Below are positions 54,933 to 64,000 of a stretch of 64,000 nucleotides of DNA, piece by piece. The stretch's first letter is position 1, and every line of letters begins with the position of its first letter. Source of the DNA: Datisca glomerata (taxonomy: Eukaryota; Streptophyta; Magnoliopsida; Cucurbitales; Datiscaceae). The notes beneath the pieces are model-generated. The model had not been told where the DNA came from, searched no databases, and saw nothing but the letters and a program-made list of their open reading frames with translations. The DNA is taken from NCBI GenBank assembly GCA_003255025.1, contig QANY01008030.1, positions 124,001 through 188,000 on the forward strand, in the 5' to 3' direction. A program made the translations under genes and the position numbers.

Positions 54933-55237
54933 TAATTAAGCTTTGGGGATCTTTAGAGTTGTGCTTGTCACAGATTTTCTCTCTGTTTGGATGTAGTTGA
55001 TAAATAGTTATAACTTTACTTCCCTTAACACTAACACGGAGTATGCCGTCCTGCTTTATTCTATGATTTACGAGGATGCTGCTATCTCTAGGATGCCATG
55101 TCTTATATGACATGCTGAATTATTGATTTTACTTGCATGTTGTAGGATTATAAAGACCATCAATACCTTGTATACATCTTTCAAGGTATGCATAATTTGG
55201 TGAAAATACTGAACTTTTATCTTTCTTTTATCCTTAG

Positions 55238-56242
55238 ATACTTCAAAGATCTTGAACTTTTAATTGATTTGCAAGATTACGATTATTATTTGGACATGTG
55301 GAGTCTTGGTTGCATGTTTGTTGGAATGGTAAGGATTATGTTTTATGCATGTCAAGCTAGTGATTTTTTAAACGAAATTTATGTGCTGGTTTTTCCATTT
55401 TGGTTGGTTCATACTTTGCTTACTGAACTCAATATTAATGTAGATATTTCACAAGTAGCCATTCTTTTATGGTCATGACGACCACGACTAGCTTGTCAAA
55501 ATTGCCAAGGTAATATAATGTAGATAGTGTGTAGTTTGTTGACAATTCTATTGTAGATAAGTGTGTATTTTACCTTTTTTCTATGATATGTGAGTCTAGT
55601 GGTCTTGCACTTTTCAGGTACTTAGGACTGATGAGTTGAATGCTTACCTGAATAAATATCATTTGGAGCTTGATCCTCAGCTTGATGCGCTTGTTGGGAG
55701 GTCTGTTTGGTTACTCTACATGAACCAATTTAGATTTTAGTTGAAGGCTGAATTTATTTTAACTTCTATCTACGATGTTCTAATCCTTTAATTTTTCCTC
55801 AGAATTGTTGCCTTGTGATGATAATCATTGCTTGCAATCATATTGCTCAACATATATTGATGCATCTTATTATCTTTTGCAGACAGAGCATGAAGCCCTG
55901 GTCTAAGTTTTAGATTTTAGTTGAAGGCTGAATTTGTTTTAACTTCTATCTACGATGTTCTAATCCTTTAATTTTTCCTCAGAATTGTTGCCTTGTGATG
56001 ATAATCATTGCTTGCAATCATATTGCTCAACATATATTGATGCATCTTATTATCTTTTGCAGATAGAGCATGAAGCCCTGGTCTAAGTTTATTAATGCGG
56101 ATAACCAACATCTAGTTTCTCCATAGGTATTTCTTTTATCTGGGGATTGAACGTCTAGAATTACAAAATGCAGGCCATCAACTTTCTTGATAAGCTCCTC
56201 TGGTATGATCATCAGGATAGGCTAAGTGCAAGAGAAGCAACG
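55238..56242 (+). pseudogene. Captured casein kinase 2 alpha subunit fragment
   Basis: Five exons with AG/GT borders: 55238-55328 ([28 protein letters not shown]), 55444-55509 ([28 protein letters not shown]), 55618-55700 ([20 protein letters not shown]), 56064-56127 (MKPWSKFINADNQHLVSP) and 56174-56242 (AINFLDKLLWYDHQDRLSAR). They cover the kinase C-lobe from the activation-segment end to near the C-terminus of CK2 alpha, whose CK2-specific LVDLQDYDYSLDMWS and GTDELNAYL segments are unmistakable. N-lobe and catalytic loop are missing, and two stops sit in the second exon. Inactive as a kinase; could contribute chimeric or small-RNA transcripts. Confidence 0.9.
55729..56088. repeat. 180-bp tandem duplication across a captured CK2 exon
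   Basis: Two adjacent 180-bp copies starting TTTAGATTTTAGTTGAAGG (55729, 55909) span the end of an intron and the start of the MKPWSK exon, so that a 3' splice site with partial exon is present twice. Only a few mismatches separate them. Confidence 0.88.
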
Positions 56243-56789
56243 GTACTTATAAACGACATGATCATTTGGATGTTCACCATCTTTAAATGAAAAATTTTGC
56301 TTTCATTTTATGAATCCGAATTTCTCTCTCCCCACTATCTATACTATCTCTTTTTATTCTTTTCTCAATATCAATAATATAGAAGTGCATAACTTAATGG
56401 ATAAAAATTTTCTTTACTATACTTGTCCCTTATTCCTACTTATTGTACATTACTGGTCTAAGTCGTGAATGTTGCTTTTACAGGCCAGGTTACTGCTATT
56501 ATGTTGTCTAAATTGAGTTTATGTTCCCTTAGTTTACTACTATCTCACTCCAAAGTATTTTACTATCAATTTTTTTAAGCTTATCAACATCTATAATATA
56601 TCGTTCTTAACATTGTAGATACTTTCCTCAAGTTTCAAATGATTTGTTTTATAATTAATATGTATGGAGCAAGTAATTTAGTGTATATAAAAATATCTGT
56701 CGTGGGAATGTTTTTTAATGAAAAAAACTGTCATGGAAAGACATTTTTTTCCTTTCCATGATAGTTTTTTTTAAAAATAATTTGGACAT

Positions 56790-57170
56790 TAGATGATGAG
56801 ATTCCCTATCATCTAAAGTCTATGTGGAGTAACCTTAGATACGGGAAATCCCCGTCATCTATTTGCTTTTAATGGTACCTAAGATGACGGGGATTCCCCG
56901 TCATCTAAAGTCTACATGGAGTGACTTTAGATAACGGAGAATCCCCGTCATCTATCTGCTTTTCGTGGTACGTAAGATGACGGGGATTCCCAGTCATCTA
57001 ACTTTTTTTCGCGGTACCTACGCTGACAGGGATTCCCCGTCATTGTACACCATTATAACGATATATTTTTTAAAATGACTAAAGATGACAACACGGTAGA
57101 TGATAGTTATTCAGCCATCAATATATGGTTATAATGATGGGTTTACCCGTCATCTAACCCCATTTTGTAG
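56790..57170. repeat. CACTA subterminal repeats
   Basis: Repeated blocks of GATGACGGGGATTCC and their complement GGAATCCCCGTCATC alternate with AAAGTCTAC/TGGAGTGACTTTAGA, giving several long hairpins. Such arrays are transposase-binding sites in CACTA elements. Confidence 0.85.
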
Positions 57171-57178
57171 TAGTGCTA

Positions 57179-57527
57179 AGGAAGGTTTCGAACTATATCA
57201 ATACTAAGGTTTGACTTCTTAAGAAGATAAAATTTAGTGATGTAGTTTAGTTTTGACTCACCCTAAGGCGACATATTCTAAATTAAGTCATGGAATCTGA
57301 AATAATGGGTTACACTCACAAAGTCAAAATTAAGTTTTCATGTGGATAATTGTGACTTGATCGAATAAGCGACACCTTATTGTTAAAAAAGAAAATATGA
57401 GATATTTTAAGTTTTAATTAATAAGGATGAGAATGTCTCATAGACAGTGTAAGATTAATCTGACCGACCCTAAGTTGGCACGTTAATTGTTTGGTTGTTT
57501 TATCGTGGATTAGTAAATGATATATTT
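57179..57527. other. Element D leader, continued after the CACTA insertion
   Basis: Non-coding sequence between the CACTA right end and the gag region. No feature is recognised. Confidence 0.5.
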
Positions 57528-57927
57528 ATGTGTTTAATATGTTGCATTCATGAAATCACGTTTACCTTTTGAATTCTGGATATTTATTTCAATTATATTG
57601 AATTATGTATATTTTATGTTTCACTTATTATTATGTCTACCATGGACAACCCTATTATTGTTTTACTTGCACTTGAGAAACTGAATGATGATAATTTCAT
57701 AAGATAGAAATCAAATTTAAACTTGATGCTAATTTGTGAGAACCACAAATTTATTCTTATTGAGGGATGTCCTGAGGAGCCCGCTGTCAATGCCTCTAAG
57801 AAGGTTAGGGACAAGTTTGATGCTTGGATTCATGAAACATAAAACATAAATAATTCAATATAATTGAAATAATATCCAGAATTCAAAAGGTAAACGTGAT
57901 TCATGAATGCAACATATTAAACACATA
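57528..57927. repeat. Inverted repeat flanking the first gag copy of element D
   Basis: A 94-bp arm (57528-57622, with GTTGCATTCATGAA and ACCTTTTGAATTCTGGATA) recurs in reverse complement at 57834-57927. The 5' end of gag lies between the arms and again directly after the second arm, in the same orientation. Confidence 0.88.
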
Positions 57928-58730
57928 AATATTATTATTTTACTTGCACTTGAGAAACTGAATGATGATAATTTCATAAGATGGAAATCAAATTTAAACT
58001 TGATGCTAATTTGTGAGAACCACAAATTTGTTCTTATTGAGGGATGTCCTGAGGAGCCCGCTGCCAATGCCCCTAAGAAGGTTAGGGATAAGGTTGATGC
58101 TTGGATTCAATCCAACAATAAAGCGAAGTGCTAATAGGAGCTACATGACGACCAAGATGGAATCATCTATAGTCTATGTTTGGGCAACAGTCTGATCAAA
58201 TTCGTCATGAGGCTCTAGGAGCTACATGACGTCCAAGATGAAGAAAGGTACTTCTGATCAAAGTCTGCTTGAACATGTTTTGAACATGATCAACATAATG
58301 CATGAGGTAGAAGTACATGGGGGACCATTGATGAACGAATTCAAGTAAGCATTATACTTGAATCGCTCAAACCTGTTTTTTCTGCTTTCACCACCAACTA
58401 TGTTATGAACAAGTTACAATTCAAAATGACCCAATTGTTGAATGAACTGCAGACTTTTGAGCCACTCAATAAGAGTATGATCAAAAAGGGCGAGGCAAAT
58501 GTTGCCGAGCAAAAGCCTTTTCCACTGTAAAGTAACAAGAGGAAGAAGATCAATGGTAAGGGCAAAGCTAAGATCAAGAAAGGGAAGAAATCCAAGAAGA
58601 ACAAGAACGACAGGAAGCTCAAGGGAAAATGTTTCCATTGTGGGGTTGAAGGTCATTCGAAGAGAAACTGTAACAAGTATCTCTCCGAGCTAAAAAGGAA
58701 AGGTAAATATGATTTACTTGTACTTGAAGC
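57632..58730 (+). pseudogene. Gag of copia element D, 5' end duplicated
   Basis: The N-terminal part (LALEKLNDDNFIR, then SNLNLMLICENHKF and EGCPEEPA) is present twice, at 57632-57838 and 57935-58134. The first copy has a stop after NFIR where the second has Trp. Downstream gag continues in broken frames to a Lys-rich region and a complete zinc knuckle CFHCGVEGHSKRNC at 58630-58671 (CX2CX4HX4C). Confidence 0.82.
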
Positions 58731-61700
58731 TTATTTAGTGGAATATGATCTGTCATCCTAGATACTAGATTCAGGAGCCACTAACCATATATGTTCTTCT
58801 TTGTAGTTGCTTGATTAATCAAGGGAGCTGGCTGATGACAAGGTCATTACGAGAGTTGGTAGTGGTGCGCTTGAGTCAGCGAAAGTATTGAGGACATTTT
58901 GCCTTAATTTTAGAAATTATTATTTAGTTTTGAACGATGTTTTATTATATTTCTGGATTTTTGAGAAATTTAATTCTCTTTCTTTACTGCATGAACAATT
59001 TTTTTGAAGTTTCTTTAATTAATAATGAGTTTATTATTTCGAAGAATGGATTCAATATTTGTCATGCAAAAGTATCGAATAGACTGTATATGCTTAAATC
59101 GACTGAACGCGCTTTAAATAATTTTGAATTATTTGAAATAGAAAAATCTAAAAGTAACAAACAGCAAAAAGTTTCTCATGATGATGATAACACATATTTT
59201 TGGCATCTTAGGTTGGGACATATTAATCTGGATAGGTTAAACATGTTAATAAAACATGGTGTTTTGAGAGAACTTAAAGTTGGAACTCTTCCTGTTTGTG
59301 AATCCTGTCTAGAGGAAAAAAATGACAAAGAGACCTTTCACTGGAAATGGCTAAAGAGCCAAGGAATCACTTGAGCTAGTGCATAGTGATGTATGTGGAC
59401 CGGTCGATGTACAAGCTAGATGTGGACATGAGTATTTTGTCACTTTTATTAACGATTACTGAAGACATGGTTATACTTACCTAATGCATAGAAAGTCTGA
59501 AACTTTTGAAAAGTTTAAAAACTTCAAAGCTGAAGCTGAAAAGTAATTAGGTAAATCATTGAAAACCCTTTAATCAGATCAAGGATTACTTGCTAGAGTA
59601 TAGAGTCATATCCCAACTCACAGCACCTAGAACGCCACAGTGAAATGGTGTTTAAGAAAGGAGAAACCGAACCGTATTAGATATGGTTAGGTTGATGTTA
59701 AGCTACTCATCACTACCACTTACATTTTAGGGATACATTTTACACACGACAACATACATTTTGAATTTAGTGCCTTCTAAGTCTGTAAGCAAGACACCTT
59801 TAAAGTTATGGAATGGCTCCAAACTTAGTTTGTGTCATTTTTGTATATGTGGATGTCTAGCTCACGTTCTAAGACCCAAGACTAGAAAGTTAGACTCAAG
59901 GTTTGAAGTATGCATATTCGTTGGCTATGCTCCAGTGACTAGAGGTGGGTACTTTTATAGTCACAAAGAACAAAAAGTGTTTGTATCGACAAATATCACA
60001 TTCCTTGAACACGACTATATGAAAAATTACAAACCTTAAAGAAAAGTAGCTCTTGAGGAATTAACGTCTGATGAGATTAGACCACCTTCATTATCAATTA
60101 ATAAAAGACAAACCACAGAAACCACAGTTCTTGTTAAGGAAACTATGATGCAACATCGTATTAGGAGGGTTATAAGATAACTTATTCTGTGAACTAGAGG
60201 TACATGTCCTAGTGTCTTATGAAAAAGCTATGGATGATCCTGAAAATAAAAAATGGCAAGATGCCATCAACCAGGAAATAGAATCGATGTATTCCAATTT
60301 CATTTGAGAATTTGTAAATCCATTTGAAGATGTCAGGCCCATTAGATGTAAATGAATTTTGAAGAAAAAAAGTGGTGTGGATGGGAAAGTAGAGTCTTTC
60401 AAGGCACGATTGATAGCCAAGGGCAATACACAAAGGGAATGAATCGATTATGAAAAGACATTCTCCCCTATTGCCATGCTAAAATCCATTCGTATCCTTT
60501 TGTCCATTGCCTCTAGTTTGGACTATGAAATATGATAAATGGACGTCAAAACATCTTTTCTGAATGTCTCTCTTGAAGAAAGCATCTATACGATGCAACC
60601 AGAAGGGTTTGTGAAAATCGGGAAAGATCTGAAAGTATGTAAGTTGCTTAAATCTATTTATGGATTAAAGCAAGCATCTAGATCTTGAAATCTTACTTTT
60701 AGAGATTATTAAATCATATGGCTTCGAGCAAAATGTTGACAAAACTTATGTTTATAAATACATCAAAGACAAGATAGTGGTTTCTTAGTTCTTTATGTTG
60801 ATGATATTCTACTCATTGAGAATGATATAGAAACTTTGTCAAAGGTAAAAAAAGTGGTTAACTGAGAAATTCCGAACGAAAGATTTGGGAGATGCGAGCT
60901 ATGTTCTAAGCATCCAAATACTAAGGGATGGAAAGAACAAGCTTTTGACACTTTCTCAGACATCTTATATTGATAAAGTGCTGGAAAGACTCTCTATGAA
61001 GAATTTCAAGAAATATCAACTACCGACCATACATGGAGGAAGAGGATATGAGAAAGGTTCCTTATGCTTCAGTTGTTGGTAGTCTCATGTATGCAATGTT
61101 ATGTACAAGGCCATGCATTTGTTATGCAGTGAGAATTGTCAGTCGTTATCAATCAAATCCAGGTTCGGAACATTGGATTGTAGTAAAACACATTCTCAAG
61201 TATCTTAGAAGAACTAGAAATCATATGCTCGTTTATTCAGGTGAACCCCACTAGATATACTGATTCTAATTTTCAATCAGATAGAGATAGTCAAAAGTCA
61301 ACGTCTATATCAATATTCATCCTAGGTGGAGGAGCTGTAGTCTGGAGAATTATCAAAAAATCAAACATTACAGATTCCACTATGGAAGCCGAATATATAG
61401 TGCCTTGTAAAGTTGCGAAAGAAGCGGTATGACTCAGAAAGTTTTATAATGATCTTGAAGTAGTTTCAGATATGGACAAACCACTGATCTTATGCTGTGA
61501 CAACAGTGGGGCAGTGGCTAATTCAAAAGAACTAAAGAGTCACAAGAGGTGCAAGTTTATGGAGAGGAAATATCGTCTTGTAAGAGAGATCGTGCATCGA
61601 GGGGATGCGACTGTTATGATGATAGCGTCAGATCAGAACCTGGCTGATCCTTTTACTAAGACATTTCTTGCGAAGTTATTTGAGGGTCATGTGCATAACA

Positions 61701-61735
61701 TGGGGTTGAGAGAGATACCATATTTACTTTAGGGC
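58731..61735 (+). pseudogene. Pol of copia element D, decayed
   Basis: Protease ILDSGATNHIC near 58760-58795, then the pre-integrase domain with FWHLRLGHINLDRL and a C-CLEEK-like zinc region. Integrase: LELVHSDVCGPVD, YFVTFINDY, and a later LVPSKSVSKTPLKLWNG plus FVGYAPVTRGGYFY block. RT: KKWQDAINQEIESM, GKVESFKARLIAKG, MDVKTSFLN, then YVDD in the frame LVLYVDDILLIENDIE and FRTKDLGDASYVLSIQI. RNase H: RYTDSNFQSDRDS, DSTMEAEYIV, CDNSGAVANSKEL, ASDQNLADPFTK, ending MGLREIPYLL just before the polypurine tract. Stops and frameshifts occur throughout, but most catalytic motifs survive. Confidence 0.85.
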
Positions 61736-61746
61736 AAGTGGAAGAT

Positions 61747-63874
61747 TGTTGGAGGTTATGTCCTCAAAGCATGTTTATTGACATTTTAATATGAAATTTA
61801 ATGGAATTACATCTTTCTTATGATTGTTCTTTTAAATTATTGTTGAATAATTTATCTAAATATCTGAAAATTCTATATTCATTAATGAGACTATGATCTT
61901 GTATTAGTACGAGAGGATTTAGATCATAGATAATGAATAAAAATGTTAGCAGCATATTAAAATTTAGAATCTTTAATGAATGGTTGCTAGTACGGTTCAC
62001 CAAGCATTATGGATGTATATGATCTAGATCCACATCATTGATATGGATAGACATCTTAGTGAATGCACTTTATATAATATGATTATATATGATATGATCA
62101 ATGTGAATTAATATCTTTATTAACGTATCGCTTATCATAAAGATTTAATACACATCAATCTGATTATCATATGTAGATCAGTCTGAATCATGAGTAGTCA
62201 TGAACTCCTATACATGTTTACTGGAACTTTTGATTCACTCGTTAAGGTTTATTTGTAAAACAAGTTAGTGACTTTTTTTTGGAGATTTATTGAGATGGAT
62301 GGCTGGAACATGATCTTACAAGATTCAGAATCCAAGCTTTCCTAATAGATCATATATTGGTTCCCTTAAGTGTTAATTCTAAAATTAAACAGTTATTGAG
62401 CTCAAATTTATAATATGATTATAATGATACTTAAGGATTAAGAGGTAATTAGAAGGGTAAAGCGATAAATTTTTACCATCTCTAATTTATAAACCAATGA
62501 TTGGAGGACAGAACTACATGAAATGATTATATCAATGGATTACACAAGAATACTTTATAAATACATTCTATAACCTCTAAGAGTGCGATTCCATATTTAT
62601 AGTGGAGTAATAATGGAATTAATAAATAAGATTATTTAATTAAAGAGTTTAATTAATAATTTTATTTATTGGAGCTTAAGAATATAGGTCCATGGTCTCC
62701 AAGTCACCTCTATACTACGTAATCTAGGGTGTGAATATTTCAGGACATGAGAAAATGACTGACTTACAAAGAGGAATTTTTATTCTGCGGCAAATACGTA
62801 ATTATGAGATATCATGTGTGATTAATTAATTAAATTATTTATATATAAATTTTGTAAATTACACACACACACACACACATATATATTTAATTATATCGAT
62901 TAAATTTCTAATTATCCAAAATTTAGATAGAATATCTAATTTGTGAAATTAGATAATTATAAATTATTATTAAATAATAATTTGAATGAACTAAAAATGT
63001 TATTTAGGAATTAACAGATACGTTAATTGATAGGGATAACCAGATATGTTAATTTTGAATTAACTGATATCTATATATTTATCTGATTAAAATAAATATT
63101 TAATTCGCAGTAGTTGTCACGTGTCAATTACTAATTGAGACTCAGAGATTGACATGAAATATTGTAGTGCCTCATGAAATCGCAGTGGTGGGGGTGCAAT
63201 ACTGTACTATCACACGAAACTACAGTAGTGCCGTGAGGCACTGTGATAACTCACAGCAACTGCAGTGCTGTGTGGCACTACAATTGTGCATAAATTGCAG
63301 TGGGTATCACTGCAATGGTAATTTTGAAATTAATTTTTTTTTAGTTTATCCCTAAAAATGTGATATGACATTATCTAGAAAATATATAGGTATTAGTCGG
63401 TTGGTCTTAGTGTTGATAGAGAGTTGAGAACACAATTGCTATCAGAGTGATTTTTCTCTGTGATAATAATGTTAGTCAAAAAGCTCTGAAAGAACTATCA
63501 TTGTATTCTCTCAGGGATTGTCTCACAAAAAATAATCATTCTCAGTAAATCTCTAGATCTCATGTGTTGAGTACATCTAGAGATATATAATATGTTAGTG
63601 TGGATCTTGAAGTCTATTGTTCATGGTAACAGATGATCGTTGATTTGCGAGAACGCTTGATAAAGACTACAAGAAGTATATGATTCTTATACATGTATGT
63701 CTTAGATTTAATGTATAAATATATAATGGATCCTGATTGAAGAGAGTTTTCAATAACATTTTTTATTTTAGAAATCGTTGCGTTGTGCTTATTTTCTTTT
63801 ATAAAAAAATTCATTTTTAATAAATTTTTAAAATCCACCACGCCTCTGTCGCGCGTGCGTCACGTTTTCCAACA
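61747..63874 (+). repeat. 3' LTR of element D
   Basis: 2128 bp from TGTTGGAGGT to TTTTCCAACA, preceded by a purine-rich tract GGGCAAGTGGAAGAT. It aligns with the 5' LTR over its full length with many differences. Confidence 0.93.
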
Positions 63875-64000
63875 GATGATATCATCATCACAGGGAATAA
63901 CATAACATCAGTCCAAGAATTCATGTCAGTTCTCGCTCATTGCTTCTCACTTAAAGATCTTGGACCTCTCCAATATTTTCTTGGTGTTGAAGTGGTATTC
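63875..64000 (+). pseudogene. Copia element A, RT continued
   Basis: After the GATGA duplication the frame reads [20 protein letters not shown] and [14 protein letters not shown], which is the copia RT immediately after the YVDD box. It continues the host frame interrupted at 48083 and runs off the window end. Confidence 0.9.

Larger units (their letters stand above)
51749..57175. mobile_element. CACTA transposon carrying host gene fragments
   Basis: The ends are CACTACTACAATTTTG and, at the right, CATTTTGTAGTAGTG, a near-perfect CACTA terminal inverted repeat. Target duplication CTA (51746-51748, 57176-57178). Subterminal repeats are dense, especially at the right end. No En/Spm-type transposase (TNPD/TNPA) is visible in 5.4 kb; instead the interior carries exons of a bHLH gene and of a CK2 alpha gene, both in plus orientation with intact splice signals. 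It is therefore a non-autonomous Pack-CACTA-like element, moved in trans. Confidence 0.92.
48084..63874 (+). mobile_element. Ty1/copia element D, 15.8 kb with nested CACTA
   Basis: Two long LTRs (2204 and 2128 bp) beginning TGTTGG and ending TTTTCCAACA, a primer-binding site and a gag-pol with frameshifts. The target duplication is a perfect GATGA (48079-48083, 63875-63879). The interrupted sequence is the RT of element A: YV before the left end, DDIIITG after the right end. Without the CACTA insertion the element would be about 10.4 kb. LTRs differ by numerous substitutions and indels, so it is old. Confidence 0.94.

Noticed and set aside
55145..55187. An additional captured exon before the CK2 alpha part
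   Set aside because: It has splice-like borders but the peptide does not match CK2 alpha or bHLH proteins; left unassigned.

Overview
The window is nuclear DNA of a flowering plant, most likely a eudicot. It is AT-rich, with intron-bearing plant genes (xyloglucan endotransglucosylase/hydrolase, a PMD-type organelle-division factor, a ribosomal-L1-domain nucleolar protein), plant Ty1/copia retrotransposons, hAT, CACTA and Tourist-like DNA elements, an endogenous caulimovirid (plant pararetrovirus) and a mitochondrial-type tRNA-Gln. I cannot name the species.

Layout. 1-8.9 kb is mostly gene-free, with a 144-bp tandem duplication (4.6 kb) and a 1.47-kb hAT-type element with a perfect 8-bp target duplication (6187-7659). 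8.9-12.7 kb is the genic part: an intact single-exon coiled-coil, tail-anchored protein like PMD1/PMD2, and an intact RSL1D1/UTP30-like protein whose leader carries telo-box and site II motifs. 13.85-18.6 kb is a segmental tandem duplication of an XTH gene on the minus strand; both copies are broken by different lesions.

19-38.5 kb is a layered repeat region. A DUF1985/Ulp1-protease gene of the transposon-associated type is decayed and split by a 2.6-kb solo LTR with target duplication GCCAC. Arrays of a 91-94-bp unit, each unit holding two near-perfect palindromes, lie in and around it. Between two of these arrays sits a rearranged, inverted mosaic of endogenous pararetrovirus fragments: coat protein/zinc knuckle, protease, RT, RNase H, an AlkB-like dioxygenase domain, and a conserved C-terminal tail. 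One viral copy carries about 440 bp of foreign DNA with a mitochondrial-type trnQ inside its promoter region.

38.5-64 kb is a nest of copia elements. Host element A is a partly duplicated integrase-RT relic. It is interrupted by element B (39046-45747, with a Tourist-like MITE in its 5' LTR only) and by element D (48084-63874, 2.1-2.2-kb LTRs, target duplication GATGA), which split A exactly inside its RT YVDD box. D was itself entered by a CACTA transposon (51749-57175, target duplication CTA) carrying spliced fragments of two host genes, a bHLH transcription factor and casein kinase 2 alpha. The insertion order A, then B and D, then MITE and CACTA follows from target duplications. Only the PMD-like and RSL1D1-like genes look intact and functional.
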